Source: JAKLIX01 sp964605655 (GTDB lineage Bacteria > Bacteroidota > Bacteroidia > Bacteroidales > CAIXZF01). Taken from it: a DNA stretch of 64,000 bases. A program made the position numbers and the translations under genes. The stretch's first letter is position 1, and every line of letters starts with the position of its first letter. The notes beneath the pieces were generated by a model that saw nothing but the letters and a program-made list of their open reading frames with translations, was not told where the DNA came from and did no database searches. This document shows positions 45,601 through 54,824 of this stretch, in pieces. The stretch lies in assembly GCA_964605655.1 (NCBI GenBank), contig CAZSDK010000011.1:56104-120103 (forward strand), written 5' to 3'.

Positions 45601-46449
45601 GACGTTAATATCCTGGTAAGTACACTCATCAACAACTATGTCATCAAGTACAAGGAACATCTCGGCGTCTTCAACCGCGTGAAGTTTGTTACCATGGTCG
45701 GTGATGAACTTCCCAACGGTATTGTTCAGATGGCCAAGGTTTATGTTGCCAAGAAGCGGAAGCTGAAACTGGGTGACAAGATGGCTGGTCGTCACGGTAA
45801 CAAAGGTATTGTTGCCAAGATTGTCCGTGATGAGGACATGCCCTTCCTTGAGGACGGGACCCCTGTGGACGTGGTGTTGAACCCCCTGGGTGTGCCTTCC
45901 CGTATGAACCTCGGGCAGATTTATGAGACTGTGCTCGGCTGGGCTGCCCACAAACTTGGACTGCGTTTTGCCACCCCAATTTTCGACGGAGCCAGCCTCG
46001 ACCAGATCAATGAACTGATGCGAAAAGCCGGACTGCCTGAAAACGGTGTGACCTATCTTTACGATGGCCTTACCGGAGAAAAATTCTATCAGCCTGCTAC
46101 TGTTGGATTTATCTACATGATGAAACTTCACCATCTGGTTGACGATAAGATGCACGCCCGTTCCATTGGCCCGTATTCACTCATTACTCAACAGCCTCTT
46201 GGTGGTAAGGCTCAATTTGGAGGACAGCGTTTTGGTGAGATGGAAGTATGGGCACTGGAAGCTTTCGGTGCCGCCAACATCCTCCAGGAAATCCTTACCG
46301 TGAAATCCGACGATGTGATTGGCCGTGCCAAAGCTTATGAAGCTATTGTCAAAGGAGAAAACATGCCTATTCCCGGCATACCTGAATCATTCAATGTTTT
46401 GGTTCATGAGCTTAGAGGTCTGGGACTGAATGTGACCTTTGAACGTTAG
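42646..46449 (+). CDS. rpoB: DNA-directed RNA polymerase subunit beta
   Basis: 1267 residues, normal for Bacteroidota. The start is TTG 42646, giving the usual N-terminus (NNPERINFSR). The rifampicin region reads SQFMDQTNPLAELTNKRR; the residue equal to E. coli His526 is Asn484, while the equals of Asp516 and Ser531 (Asp474, Ser489) are kept. GRLCTIETPEGPNIG has Thr518 where E. coli has Pro560. Other motifs: GDKMAGRHGNKG (active-centre lysines) and GGKAQFGGQRFGEMEVWALEA near the C-terminus. It is preceded by the rplL hairpin and followed after 42 bases by rpoC. Confidence 0.98.
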   Translation: MNNPERINFSRTKIQTTYPDFLDVQIKSFQDFFQLETNPEDRVNEGLYKVFAENFPIMDARSNFVLEFKDYFIDPPRYSIEECIERGLTYSVPLKAKLKLFCTDPEHEDFETIIQDVYLGMIPYMTPKGTFIINGAERVVVSQLHRSPGVFFGTSRHANGSQLYSARIIPFKGSWMEFTTDINHVMYAYIDRKKKLPVTTLLRAIGFESDKDILDIFNLAEEIKVNKTALKKVVGRKLAARVLRAWIEDFVDEDTGEVVSIERTEIIIDRETILENKHIDLIVDSGVKSILLHKEEGSNLDYSIIFNTLQKDTANSEKEAVEYIYRQLRNAEPPDEETARGIIEKLFFSDKRYDLGDVGRYRINKKLSLDIDLANRVLTKEDIISIIKYLIELVNSQAEVDDIDHLSNRRVRTVGEQLYSQFGVGLARMARTIRERMNVRDNEVFTPMDLINAKTLSSVINSFFGTNQLSQFMDQTNPLAELTNKRRVSALGPGGLSRERAGFEVRDVHYTHYGRLCTIETPEGPNIGLISSLCVYAKINKLGFIETPYKRVVKGKVMLDEPHVYLSAEEEEKKIIAQASTPIKEDGDIALDRVKVRYLADYPIVEKEELDLIDIAPNQIASIAASLIPFLEHDDANRALMGSNMMRQAVPLLNLEVPLVGTGIERQVAQDSRVLINAEGHGVVQYVDSNEIHIKYHRSEEEKLVSFDEDLKVHQLTKFMRTNQNTCVNLRPIVKKGEVVNKGQVLVEGYATKHGELALGRNLMVAFMPWKGYNFEDAIVISERIVREDIFTSVHIEEFVMEVRDTKRGIEELTNDIPNVSAEATKDLDENGLIRIGAEVNEGDILIGKITPKGESDPTPEEKLLRAIFGDKAGDVKDASLKAPPSMKGVVVDKKLFSRVIKDRKTKTKEKDVLKKIEDDFDKDSDKLKNKLVDKLMTILGSHVSQGVTNNFKETIISKKSKFTPKQLMSIDYLTINPNKWTSDKDVNILVSTLINNYVIKYKEHLGVFNRVKFVTMVGDELPNGIVQMAKVYVAKKRKLKLGDKMAGRHGNKGIVAKIVRDEDMPFLEDGTPVDVVLNPLGVPSRMNLGQIYETVLGWAAHKLGLRFATPIFDGASLDQINELMRKAGLPENGVTYLYDGLTGEKFYQPATVGFIYMMKLHHLVDDKMHARSIGPYSLITQQPLGGKAQFGGQRFGEMEVWALEAFGAANILQEILTVKSDDVIGRAKAYEAIVKGENMPIPGIPESFNVLVHELRGLGLNVTFER

Positions 46450-46491
46450 CCTCTAATTATCAATATTTTGTATTAATCAAGAACATCATAT

Positions 46492-49400
46492 ATGGCTTTC
46501 CGAAAAGAAACAAACATTCCATCCGGATTCTCTGGGATCACTGTCAGTCTGGCATCACCGGAAAACATTCTGGAAATGTCCAGCGGGGAGGTCCTCAAAC
46601 CGGAGACGATCAACTACAGAACATACAAGCCCGAAAGAGACGGACTGTTCTGTGAAAGGATTTTTGGACCGGTAAAAGACTGGGAATGCCACTGCGGTAA
46701 ATATAAACGGATCAGATATAAAGGCATTGTATGTGACCGTTGCGGGGTTGAGGTGACTGAAAAGAAAGTGAGAAGGGAAAGAATGGGACATATACAGCTG
46801 GTGGTTCCTGTTGCCCATATCTGGTTTTTCCGTTCTGTGCCCAATAAGATTGGCAACCTTCTAGGCCTACCTTCCAAAAAACTTGAATCCATCATTTATT
46901 ATGAACGGTATGTGGTTATCCAGCCCGGCGTGAAGGAGAAAGACGGTGTCAAATACCTTGATTTCCTTACGGAAGAAGAGTACTTTGACATCATTGACAC
47001 TCTTCCGAAAGAGAACCAGTACCTCGATGACGCTGATCCCAACAAGTTCATTGCCAGGATGGGTGCTGAAGCCCTGGTTGATCTTCTGGCAAGACTCGAT
47101 CTCGACGACATGTCGTACAAGCTTCGTGATGTTGCCAATACTGAATCTTCACAGCAAAGAAAACTGGAAGCTCTGAAAAGGCTCCAGGTTTTCGAGGCAT
47201 TCAGGGACGCAAACAATCATATCGAGAACAAACCTGAATGGATGATCGTGAAGGTCGTACCTGTGATACCGCCTGAGCTGAGACCTTTGGTGCCTCTCGA
47301 TGGAGGCCGGTTCGCCACTTCCGACCTCAACGACCTTTACCGAAGGGTCATCATCCGTAATAACAGGCTGAAACGGCTTATTGAAATCAAGGCCCCGGAT
47401 GTGATCATGAGGAATGAGAAAAGGATGCTTCAGGAGGCCGTGGATTCACTTTTCGACAACTCAAGAAAAGCAAATTCCGTGAAGACGGAATCTAACAGGG
47501 CCCTGAAATCACTGAGCGACAGTCTTAAAGGAAAACAAGGCCGCTTCCGTCAAAACCTTCTCGGAAAAAGGGTTGACTACTCAGGCCGTTCGGTTATCGT
47601 CGTAGGTCCCGAACTGAGACTCAACGAATGCGGACTGCCTAAAGAAATGGCGTCAGAACTATTCAAGCCATTCATTATCAGAAAATTATTAGAAAGAGGT
47701 ATCGTTAAAACCGTGAAATCGGCTAAGAAGATCGTCGACAGGAAAGACCCCGTCGTTTGGGATATCCTTGAAAATATTCTTAAAGGACACCCTGTTCTTC
47801 TTAACCGTGCCCCTACGCTTCACCGCCTAGGTATTCAGGCTTTCCAGCCTAAACTCATCGAAGGTAAGGCCATACAGCTGCACCCGTTGGTTTGTACGGC
47901 ATTTAACGCCGACTTCGACGGTGACCAGATGGCCGTTCACGTGCCTCTGGGTCATGCTGCTGTTCTGGAAGCACAGATGCTCATGCTTGCTTCTCACAAC
48001 ATCCTTAACCCAGCTAACGGGGCTCCCATTATGGTGCCTTCCCAGGACATGGTGCTTGGCTTATATTACATGACCAAAGCCCGTAAAAGCGAACCGGAAA
48101 AACCCATCAAAGGGGAAGGACTCGTTTTTTATGGACCAGAAGAAGTCATCATTGCCTATAATGAAGGAAAAGCTGACCTCCATGCTCTTATAAAAGTTAA
48201 ATATCCACTGCAGGAAAACGGTGAAACCGTGTATCGCATGATTGAATCCACCGTTGGCAGGGTACTATTCAATTCCGTTGTCCCAAGGGAATTTGGTTTC
48301 ATCAACCAGCTACTCACCAAGAAAGCCCTCAGGGATATCATCGGTGAGATCTTTAAAAAGACCGGTACCGCGAAAACTGCAAAGTTCCTCGATGACATTA
48401 AGGATCTCGGTTTCAGGATGGCTTTCCGAGGAGGACTATCATTCAACCTCAACAATGTGATCATCCCCAGGGTGAAGGAAGAGATTATTTCCAAGACCTA
48501 TGCAGATGTTGAGGAAATCTGGAACAATTACAACAATGGTGTTATCTCTCCAAATGAAAGGTATAACAAGGTGATTGATGCATGGACCCATGCCAATACC
48601 CAGCTTACCAATGCCTTGATGAAGACCCTTTCCACCAACGATCAGGGATTTAACCCGGTATATATGATGATCGACTCCGGTGCGAGGGGATCCAAAGAAC
48701 AGATCCGTCAGCTTTCCGGAATGAGAGGTCTGATGCAGAAACCACAGAAATCAGGTGCTACAGGTGGAGAGATCATTGAAAACCCAATCCTCTCGAACTT
48801 TAAGGAGGGGCTTTCGGTCCTTGAGTACTTCATCTCAACTCACGGTGCCCGTAAAGGTCTTGCCGATACCGCTCTGAAGACGGCTGACGCCGGTTATCTG
48901 ACCCGTCGTTTGGTCGATGTGGCCCAGGATGTGATCATTTCTGAAGTTGACTGTGGTACGCTCCGCGGTTTGACCATCACAGCTCTGAAAAAAAATGAAG
49001 AGGTTGTAGAAACCTTGTATGACCGCATTCTTGGAAGGGTAACCCTTCATGATATTTACCATCCTGAGACTGCTGAACTCATTGTGGCTGCAGGAGAAGA
49101 GATCACCGAGGAAGTTGGCAAACGCATCCAGGACTCACCTATTGAATCGGTGGAGATCCGTTCAGTGCTCACCTGTGAATCTAAAAAGGGTGTCTGCTCC
49201 AATTGTTATGGCAGAAACCTGGCTACCGGGAAGATGATCCAGAAAGGTGAGGCTGTGGGCGTAATCGCTGCCCAGTCGATCGGAGAACCGGGAACCCAGC
49301 TTACCCTGCGTACTTTCCACGTCGGAGGTACGGCATCCAACATCCAGATTCAAAAAAGGATCGAAGCAAAATACGACGGTATCGTTGAGATCGAAGAGTT

Positions 49401-50784
49401 GAAATCGGTTGAATTTCAAGATGATAAGGAAAAATACCAAATCGTTCTTGGACGTTCAGCTGAAATGAGGATCTTTGCCCATCAAACACGTATCGTATTG
49501 GCTTCCAGTATGATCCCGTACGGAGCCAAACTTCATATCAACAATGGTTCCGAGGTTAAAAAAGGCGATCTTATCTGCGAATGGGACCCTTACAATGCAC
49601 TCATCCTCTCCGAAGTGAACGGTTCGGTATTGTACGAGAATATTATTGAAGGGGTGACTGTTAAAGTTGAGAGAGATCCCGAAATAGGTGTTGAGAACTT
49701 TATTGTAACGGAAACCCGTCAGAAAGCCAAGACCCCTGCCATCTTCATCATGGGCAATGTCGATGAGCCCCTAAGGGTATATGACCTTCCTGTCGGATCG
49801 CACCTCATCGTTAATAATAATGCGCCCATCAAAGCGGGCGAACCCCTTGCAAAGATACCCAGGGCTCTCGGTAAAACCGGTGACATCACGGGAGGTCTCC
49901 CCAGGGTTACCGAGTTATTCGAAGCCAGAAACCCTTCCGATCCTGCCAAAGTTTCCGAAATCGACGGAGAAGTGTCCATTTCCAAGAAACTCAAAAGGGG
50001 CAACAGGGAGGTAGTGGTCACATCGAGATCAGGTGAAGAAAAAAGATACCTCATCCCTGTATCCAAACAGATCCTGGTGCAGGACGCTGACTTCGTAAAG
50101 GCAGGGACTCCCCTTTCAGAGGGTGCCGTGGCTCCGACTGATATCCTTGCCATCAAAGGTCCGATGAAAGTTCAGGAGTATATCGTGAATGAAATTCAGG
50201 AAGTCTACCGTTTACAGGGGGTAAAGATCAATGACAAACATTTTGAGACCATCGTCAGACAGATGATGCGTAAAGTCGAGATTGAAGACCCCGGCGACAC
50301 CAAATTTCTTGAAGGCGAATTGATCAATATCCTTGATTTCCAAGATGAGAATGACAATATCTTTGGGAAAAAGGTCGTTACCGACGCCGGTGATTCAGCC
50401 ACCTTCAAGGCAGGGCAGATCATCAGTGCCAGGAAGCTCAGGGATGAAAACTCACAATTGAAAAGAAAGGACAAAAAGCTGGTCGAAGCCAGAGACGCAC
50501 AGCCTGCCACGGCTCGTCAGGAGCTCCAGGGGATCACCAGGGCTTCACTGCAGACCAAAAGCTGGCTTTCGGCTGCCTCTTTCCAGGAAACTACCAAGGT
50601 GCTTACTTCTGCATCTGTTTCGGCAAAATCAGACGGATTGCTCGGACTGAAAGAAAACGTGCTGGTCGGACACCTGATCCCTGCCGGTACCGGCTTGCGG
50701 GAATATGACAACATCATTGTTGGTTCAAGGGAAGAATATGAGACCTTGCTGGCATCCAAAAAAGATTACTCAGAAGTTGAATAA
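46492..50784 (+). CDS. rpoC: DNA-directed RNA polymerase subunit beta'
   Basis: 1430 residues. The N-terminal zinc site is CHCGKYKRIRYKGIVCDRCG; the Mg2+-binding catalytic loop is NADFDGDQMAVHVPL; the second zinc site is TCESKKGVCSNCYG. The bridge helix/trigger loop region (GLMQKPQKSGATGGEIIENP, then QSIGEPGTQLTLRTFHVGG) is intact. The C-terminus ends with SFQETTKVLTSASV and a conserved LKENVLVGHLIPAGTG. Forms the active centre with RpoB. It lies 12 bases before a DUF3467 gene. Confidence 0.98.
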   Translation: MAFRKETNIPSGFSGITVSLASPENILEMSSGEVLKPETINYRTYKPERDGLFCERIFGPVKDWECHCGKYKRIRYKGIVCDRCGVEVTEKKVRRERMGHIQLVVPVAHIWFFRSVPNKIGNLLGLPSKKLESIIYYERYVVIQPGVKEKDGVKYLDFLTEEEYFDIIDTLPKENQYLDDADPNKFIARMGAEALVDLLARLDLDDMSYKLRDVANTESSQQRKLEALKRLQVFEAFRDANNHIENKPEWMIVKVVPVIPPELRPLVPLDGGRFATSDLNDLYRRVIIRNNRLKRLIEIKAPDVIMRNEKRMLQEAVDSLFDNSRKANSVKTESNRALKSLSDSLKGKQGRFRQNLLGKRVDYSGRSVIVVGPELRLNECGLPKEMASELFKPFIIRKLLERGIVKTVKSAKKIVDRKDPVVWDILENILKGHPVLLNRAPTLHRLGIQAFQPKLIEGKAIQLHPLVCTAFNADFDGDQMAVHVPLGHAAVLEAQMLMLASHNILNPANGAPIMVPSQDMVLGLYYMTKARKSEPEKPIKGEGLVFYGPEEVIIAYNEGKADLHALIKVKYPLQENGETVYRMIESTVGRVLFNSVVPREFGFINQLLTKKALRDIIGEIFKKTGTAKTAKFLDDIKDLGFRMAFRGGLSFNLNNVIIPRVKEEIISKTYADVEEIWNNYNNGVISPNERYNKVIDAWTHANTQLTNALMKTLSTNDQGFNPVYMMIDSGARGSKEQIRQLSGMRGLMQKPQKSGATGGEIIENPILSNFKEGLSVLEYFISTHGARKGLADTALKTADAGYLTRRLVDVAQDVIISEVDCGTLRGLTITALKKNEEVVETLYDRILGRVTLHDIYHPETAELIVAAGEEITEEVGKRIQDSPIESVEIRSVLTCESKKGVCSNCYGRNLATGKMIQKGEAVGVIAAQSIGEPGTQLTLRTFHVGGTASNIQIQKRIEAKYDGIVEIEELKSVEFQDDKEKYQIVLGRSAEMRIFAHQTRIVLASSMIPYGAKLHINNGSEVKKGDLICEWDPYNALILSEVNGSVLYENIIEGVTVKVERDPEIGVENFIVTETRQKAKTPAIFIMGNVDEPLRVYDLPVGSHLIVNNNAPIKAGEPLAKIPRALGKTGDITGGLPRVTELFEARNPSDPAKVSEIDGEVSISKKLKRGNREVVVTSRSGEEKRYLIPVSKQILVQDADFVKAGTPLSEGAVAPTDILAIKGPMKVQEYIVNEIQEVYRLQGVKINDKHFETIVRQMMRKVEIEDPGDTKFLEGELINILDFQDENDNIFGKKVVTDAGDSATFKAGQIISARKLRDENSQLKRKDKKLVEARDAQPATARQELQGITRASLQTKSWLSAASFQETTKVLTSASVSAKSDGLLGLKENVLVGHLIPAGTGLREYDNIIVGSREEYETLLASKKDYSEVE

Positions 50785-50796
50785 GAAATTCATTGC

Positions 50797-51114
50797 ATGA
50801 TGGCAGATCAAAAAATTGAAAACCAATTAAATATCGAACTCTCAGAAGAAGTGGCTGAAGGCCTGTATTCCAACCTGGCCGTTATCACCCATTCCCAGTC
50901 GGAGTTCATTGTTGATTTTATTAAGCTCATGCCCGGGATTCCCAAGGCTAAGGTGAAATCCCGCATTATTCTCACCCCTCAACATGCCAAAAGGCTGATG
51001 AGGGCTCTCCAGGATAATATCTCCAAGTTTGAGGCCATGCATGGCCCCATTAAAGAAGGAGAATTTGAAGGGATGCCGCCATTTGCCCTTGGCGGACCTC
51101 CAGCGCAAGCTTGA
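50797..51114 (+). CDS. DUF3467 family protein
   Basis: 105 residues of the DUF3467 family: LSEEVAEGLYSNLAVITHSQ, EFIVDFIKLMPG and SRIILTPQHAKRLMRALQDN. This small domain protein often follows rpoC in Bacteroidota, so the location is expected. The short spacing (12 bases) suggests cotranscription with rpoBC. ATG 50800 is an alternative start, one codon in. Function unknown; the C-terminal tail is Gly/Pro-rich. Confidence 0.85.
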   Translation: MMADQKIENQLNIELSEEVAEGLYSNLAVITHSQSEFIVDFIKLMPGIPKAKVKSRIILTPQHAKRLMRALQDNISKFEAMHGPIKEGEFEGMPPFALGGPPAQA

Positions 51115-51140
51115 TACTTAATACAGTAGCATACATTCTA

Positions 51141-53207
51141 TCAGAATTCCAAGGTCCTCAGCACGGCTTCGTAGATGCGGTTGTCGTCGGGAAGGATGGC
51201 CTTCTCCAGAATCCGGTTAAATCCTACCGGTGTAAAGGTAGCTCCTACCCTGCTGACCGGTGCATCGAGATATGTAAAGGCTTCCTCCGTAATGATGGCT
51301 GCCAGCTCGGCACCAAACCCTCCAAACACCTTGTCTTCATGAACTACGAGCGCCCTGTTGGTCTTTCTGACCGAATTCAGGATCATTTCTTTGTCCAAAG
51401 GGATGAGGCTTCGAACATCAATTACTTCCACGCTTAACCCTTTTTCCAGGTACACCTTTTCCGCAACCTTCAGACTCATGGGCGTAGTGTTACCATAGGT
51501 GATGATGGTCAAATCCTTTCCCTCCCGGCGTATCCTTCCTTTTCCGAAAGGCACTTCAAAACCTTCAGGGACCATGGCTTCTGCAGCGGGGTCATTGTAG
51601 AGGGCCTTGGGTTCCAAAAAGACTGTGGGACCCTTGGACCTGAGAGCGGTACGTAGCAAGCCTGCTGCATCATCGGCAAAAGAAGGATAAACAACCCTGA
51701 CTCCCGGGAAAGTGGTGAGAACTCCTTCAATGTTCTGTGAATGGTACAATCCGCCCCCAATATAACCGCCTGAAGCCAGGCGTATTAATACATTCGGAGA
51801 AAACTGCCCGTTCGACCTCCAGTATTCATGAGTCATTTCCACGAACTGCTCCATAGCCGGCCAGAAATAGTCAGCAAACTCAGCACCTTCGATCACCACA
51901 CGAATCTTTTGATTAAAACGGCTGAAACCGTTGGCCGTACCTACGATATAATCTTCAGCAATGGGAGCATTGAACACCCTTGCGTGACCAAACTCCTGCT
52001 GCATCCCTTTGGTGACATTGAAAACCCCTCCTTTATCCTTGCTGGCTACATCCTGTCCCCAGAGAAAAGTGTCAGGATTGTGCCTGAATTCCTCTTTCAG
52101 CGTCTCATTCAAAGCCTGGATCAGTTTAAGTTTTTTCCCTTCTCCTGAAGGAAGACCTTCGGGAAATTGATCCGAAACATAGGCTTGAGGGAGGAGAAAC
52201 TGCTCAATGGTGGCAGGATCAGGATCCGGTGCTGCCAATGCTTTCTTATGTGCAGCTGAAACCACTTTCTTCATGAGTTCGTCCGCTTCCGCCAGTTCAT
52301 TCTCAGTAAATCGTTTCGAATGGATCAGCTGTTTTCTGAAACGGTGCAGCGGATCGGCTGCTTTGGTGCAGATCAGCTCTTCTTCCGACCGGTAGAGTTC
52401 ATGCTTATCGGAGTTGGAGTGGGAATGGATACGAACACAGCTTGCATGGACGATGGCAGGTTCTTCTTCTGTAAGCACATGGTTCTTCGCTTCCAGCATC
52501 GTCTGCATCGACTGAAAGACATTCTTTCCGTCACAGTGAAAGATCCTGAGGTTACGGAAACCGCTGAAATTATCTGCCGCATAGCGATTTGCAGTCTGTT
52601 CCTTCTTAGAAACAGAAATACCGTACCGGTTATCCTGAAACACGAAGATGACTGGCAGTCTCTCAGTGGTGGCCCCGTTAATAGCCTCATAAACATATCC
52701 TTCTGATGTCGAGGATTCCCCCTGGGAACTGATGGCGACACCCGAGGAGCCATAATATTTCATGGCCCTGGCCACTCCTACCGCATGCAGAGTATGATTT
52801 CCCGTGGCTGAAGAAACATTGTGGATATGCCACTCCGGTTTGGCAAAATGATTGGACATGTGTCTCCCGCCACTCGCAACGTCGGTGGCCTTGGATATTC
52901 CGTTTAAAATGATTTCCTCTGCCGTAAGCCCAGCAGAAAGTGCAGTCAGCATATCACGGTAGTAAGGAAAAAGATGGTCATTCTCTTTATTAAAAACCTG
53001 TCCTATTGCCAGTTGAATACCGTCATGGCCGGCATAGGGTGCATGATAGGACCACCCCAGGGCCTGTTTGAGGTAGTTGGGTGCCCGTTCATCGAGCTGA
53101 CGGCCTAAGCTCATCAGTTCGTACCATTTAAGAAGTATTTCTTTTTCGGTTTGATAAAGGTCAGGTTTACCGGATAAGGACGGCATTTTTGCACTTGTTT
53201 CATTCAT
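51141..53207 (-). CDS. Branched-chain 2-oxoacid dehydrogenase E1, fused alpha and beta subunits
   Basis: 688 residues. The N-terminal half (about 15-340) is an E1-alpha thiamine-diphosphate domain (LGRQLDERAPNYLKQ, GRHMSNHFAKPEW, SSQGESSTSEGYVYEAINGA); the C-terminal half (about 355-688) is an E1-beta transketolase domain (FRHNPDTFLWGQDVASKDKG, NAPIAEDYIVGTANG, AALVVHEDKVFGGFGAELA style motifs). The joined form is common in Bacteroidota. It decarboxylates 2-oxoisovalerate and related acids to give isobutyryl-, isovaleryl- and 2-methylbutyryl-CoA with E2 and E3, which are not in the window. Its isobutyryl-CoA product is the IcmF substrate encoded 26 kb away. It is convergent with rpoBC-DUF3467. 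Confidence 0.88.
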   Translation of the reverse strand: MNETSAKMPSLSGKPDLYQTEKEILLKWYELMSLGRQLDERAPNYLKQALGWSYHAPYAGHDGIQLAIGQVFNKENDHLFPYYRDMLTALSAGLTAEEIILNGISKATDVASGGRHMSNHFAKPEWHIHNVSSATGNHTLHAVGVARAMKYYGSSGVAISSQGESSTSEGYVYEAINGATTERLPVIFVFQDNRYGISVSKKEQTANRYAADNFSGFRNLRIFHCDGKNVFQSMQTMLEAKNHVLTEEEPAIVHASCVRIHSHSNSDKHELYRSEEELICTKAADPLHRFRKQLIHSKRFTENELAEADELMKKVVSAAHKKALAAPDPDPATIEQFLLPQAYVSDQFPEGLPSGEGKKLKLIQALNETLKEEFRHNPDTFLWGQDVASKDKGGVFNVTKGMQQEFGHARVFNAPIAEDYIVGTANGFSRFNQKIRVVIEGAEFADYFWPAMEQFVEMTHEYWRSNGQFSPNVLIRLASGGYIGGGLYHSQNIEGVLTTFPGVRVVYPSFADDAAGLLRTALRSKGPTVFLEPKALYNDPAAEAMVPEGFEVPFGKGRIRREGKDLTIITYGNTTPMSLKVAEKVYLEKGLSVEVIDVRSLIPLDKEMILNSVRKTNRALVVHEDKVFGGFGAELAAIITEEAFTYLDAPVSRVGATFTPVGFNRILEKAILPDDNRIYEAVLRTLEF

Positions 53208-53271
53208 GGTCCGACTGTATTTTCCTTGCTCACTCCTTCACCGGAGCGAACATAACCACTCTTAAAACAAC

Positions 53272-53835
53272 CTATTGCCTGATAAGTTCGATCTCCCCGT
53301 TAAGGCTTAATTTAATGATGGAGGAAGGACGGCTGGGCGTGCTGGTCTTGCTTTGCCAGTTCACCACATAGTCAGCCGACACCAGAAGATCGGTGGTGAT
53401 CATTCCAAATGATTTGGGAGAAGGTTCTCCGCTAAAATTGGCAGAGGTGGAAACAATGGGCTTGTTAAATCTACGGATCAGTTCCATGCAAAAGTCATCC
53501 CTTACGATGCGAATCCCCACACTGCCATCATTTGCCAACACACCAGGAGCCAGGTTGATCCCGCCGGGATAGATAATGGTCAGAGGTGTCTCCACCTGGT
53601 CCAGAAGGTCCCAGGCAATGTATGGGACCTCTTTTACGTACCGCTGCAACATCCCTTCAGAGTCTACCAGAACGATCAGGCTCTTGTCCGATCTTCTTCC
53701 CTTCAGACGGATGATCCTTTCAACTGCCTCGGCCCTTGTGGCATCACATCCAATGCCCCACACCGTATCGGTAGGGTAGATGATGATACCCCCTTCCCCT
53801 AAGGTTTTTAAACATTTATTAATATCTTCAATCAT
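53272..53835 (-). CDS. tsaC: Threonylcarbamoyl-AMP synthase (Sua5/YciO/YrdC family)
   Basis: 187 residues from ATG 53835, whose ATGA overlaps the TGA stop of the glycosyltransferase gene upstream. The frame stays open further upstream, but that part only mirrors the neighbouring gene. Motifs: GEGGIIIYPTDTVWGIGCDA at the start, RLKGRRSDKSLIVLV for ATP/threonine binding, VGIRIVRDD and VSTSANFSGEPSPKSF. It makes threonylcarbamoyl-AMP for the t6A37 modification of ANN-decoding tRNAs. Cotranslation with the glycosyltransferase is likely because of the overlap. Its length equals that of TsaC (without the Sua5 domain). Confidence 0.88.
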   Translation of the reverse strand: MIEDINKCLKTLGEGGIIIYPTDTVWGIGCDATRAEAVERIIRLKGRRSDKSLIVLVDSEGMLQRYVKEVPYIAWDLLDQVETPLTIIYPGGINLAPGVLANDGSVGIRIVRDDFCMELIRRFNKPIVSTSANFSGEPSPKSFGMITTDLLVSADYVVNWQSKTSTPSRPSSIIKLSLNGEIELIRQ

Positions 53836-54824
53836 AAAATATGATTCAGAATTTGATGAACATCTATTGTCGTTGCACAGCGAAAGTGCCCTTCCGGACA
53901 ACTTCTCAGACCATGCAGTCCACAGGGACGGCACTTTAGTTTCTCGCCGGTCTCCACTACCATCCCGTTTTTTCCGTAGGGACCGAACCCAAACGAAGGA
54001 ACGGTGGAGCAAAACACTGCAACGACCGGTGCTTCCATTGCAGAACAAAGGTGCAGGGGCGCCGAATCGTTGACCACATTCATGACGGATCCCTTCATGA
54101 GGGCTGCTGATTCCAGAAGACTGAACCTGCCGGCCAGGTTCTTCACATTCGGTTGTTTGGTCTTGCCAATCAGGACCTCCATTAAGGCAGTGTCTGAATG
54201 ACTTCCCAGAAGGAATATCTGCAATGAAGCGGGAATCCCATCCATCAGCTCTATCCATTTTTCCAGGGGAAACTGTTTGGTGTACCACAAGGAGGCCGGT
54301 GCCAGGCAAACGTAGGGAGAGTCCTGCAGTTCCCGTATACGGTCCTTATCCTTTTCAGATGGATATAACCTTATATGGCCTAGTCCTTTGGGTATGTGAA
54401 GATCAGGGATCAGACTCAGGTTCCTGTCTGCTTCATGCAATTCAGGATCACCGATAAGATGCGGTATGCGGAGTGAGAAAAACCCTGACCATGGATTTTT
54501 ATCAAACCCGGTTGTGAAACCAGCACCTGACAAGACAGTGATGAGACCGGAAGTGAAAAACCGCTGCAGATTGATCACCAGGTCATATTTTTGCCTCCTG
54601 ATAATCCTTATAAGGGTGAGCAAATTTTTGTATTTACTTCTGCTTTTATCCCAGATATGAACCTTCCTGATAAATGGATGAGAGAAGAAGAGTTCCTCAT
54701 TGCCTTTCTTAACAAGGAAGTCTATGGCATCCGATGAGTCCCTGTCATGGAGTGCTTCAAGAACAGGAGTAGCAAGAATGACATCCCCTATAGAAGCGGT
54801 TTGTATGACCAGAATCTGCCTCAA
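53832..54824 (-). CDS. Glycosyltransferase family 9 (LPS heptosyltransferase-like)
   Basis: 330 residues with the GT9/GT-B layout: QTASIGDVILATPVLEALH at the N-terminus, FTTGFDKNPW, VCLAPASLWYTKQFPLEKW (sugar-nucleotide domain) and VNDSAPLHLCSAMEAPVVAVF, FGFGPYG near the end. Expected to transfer a heptose or related sugar to the lipopolysaccharide core in the cytoplasm/inner leaflet. It overlaps the nitroreductase upstream by 4 bases (ATG 54824 in the other gene's stop) and tsaC downstream by 4. Several Cys near the C-terminus (CRPCGLHGLRSCPEGHFRC) recall a CxxC cluster seen in some GT9 members. Confidence 0.85.
   Translation of the reverse strand: MRQILVIQTASIGDVILATPVLEALHDRDSSDAIDFLVKKGNEELFFSHPFIRKVHIWDKSRSKYKNLLTLIRIIRRQKYDLVINLQRFFTSGLITVLSGAGFTTGFDKNPWSGFFSLRIPHLIGDPELHEADRNLSLIPDLHIPKGLGHIRLYPSEKDKDRIRELQDSPYVCLAPASLWYTKQFPLEKWIELMDGIPASLQIFLLGSHSDTALMEVLIGKTKQPNVKNLAGRFSLLESAALMKGSVMNVVNDSAPLHLCSAMEAPVVAVFCSTVPSFGFGPYGKNGMVVETGEKLKCRPCGLHGLRSCPEGHFRCATTIDVHQILNHIL

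Noticed and set aside
44710..46155. A 481-codon open frame antisense to rpoB, and several more antisense to rpoB and rpoC
   Set aside because: They have no recognisable motifs, no start context, and arise from codon bias of the highly conserved sense gene.
53836..54309. N-terminal extension of the tsaC frame
   Set aside because: The extension overlaps the glycosyltransferase coding sequence out of frame and shows no domain; ATG 53835 fits the family and a 4-base overlap.
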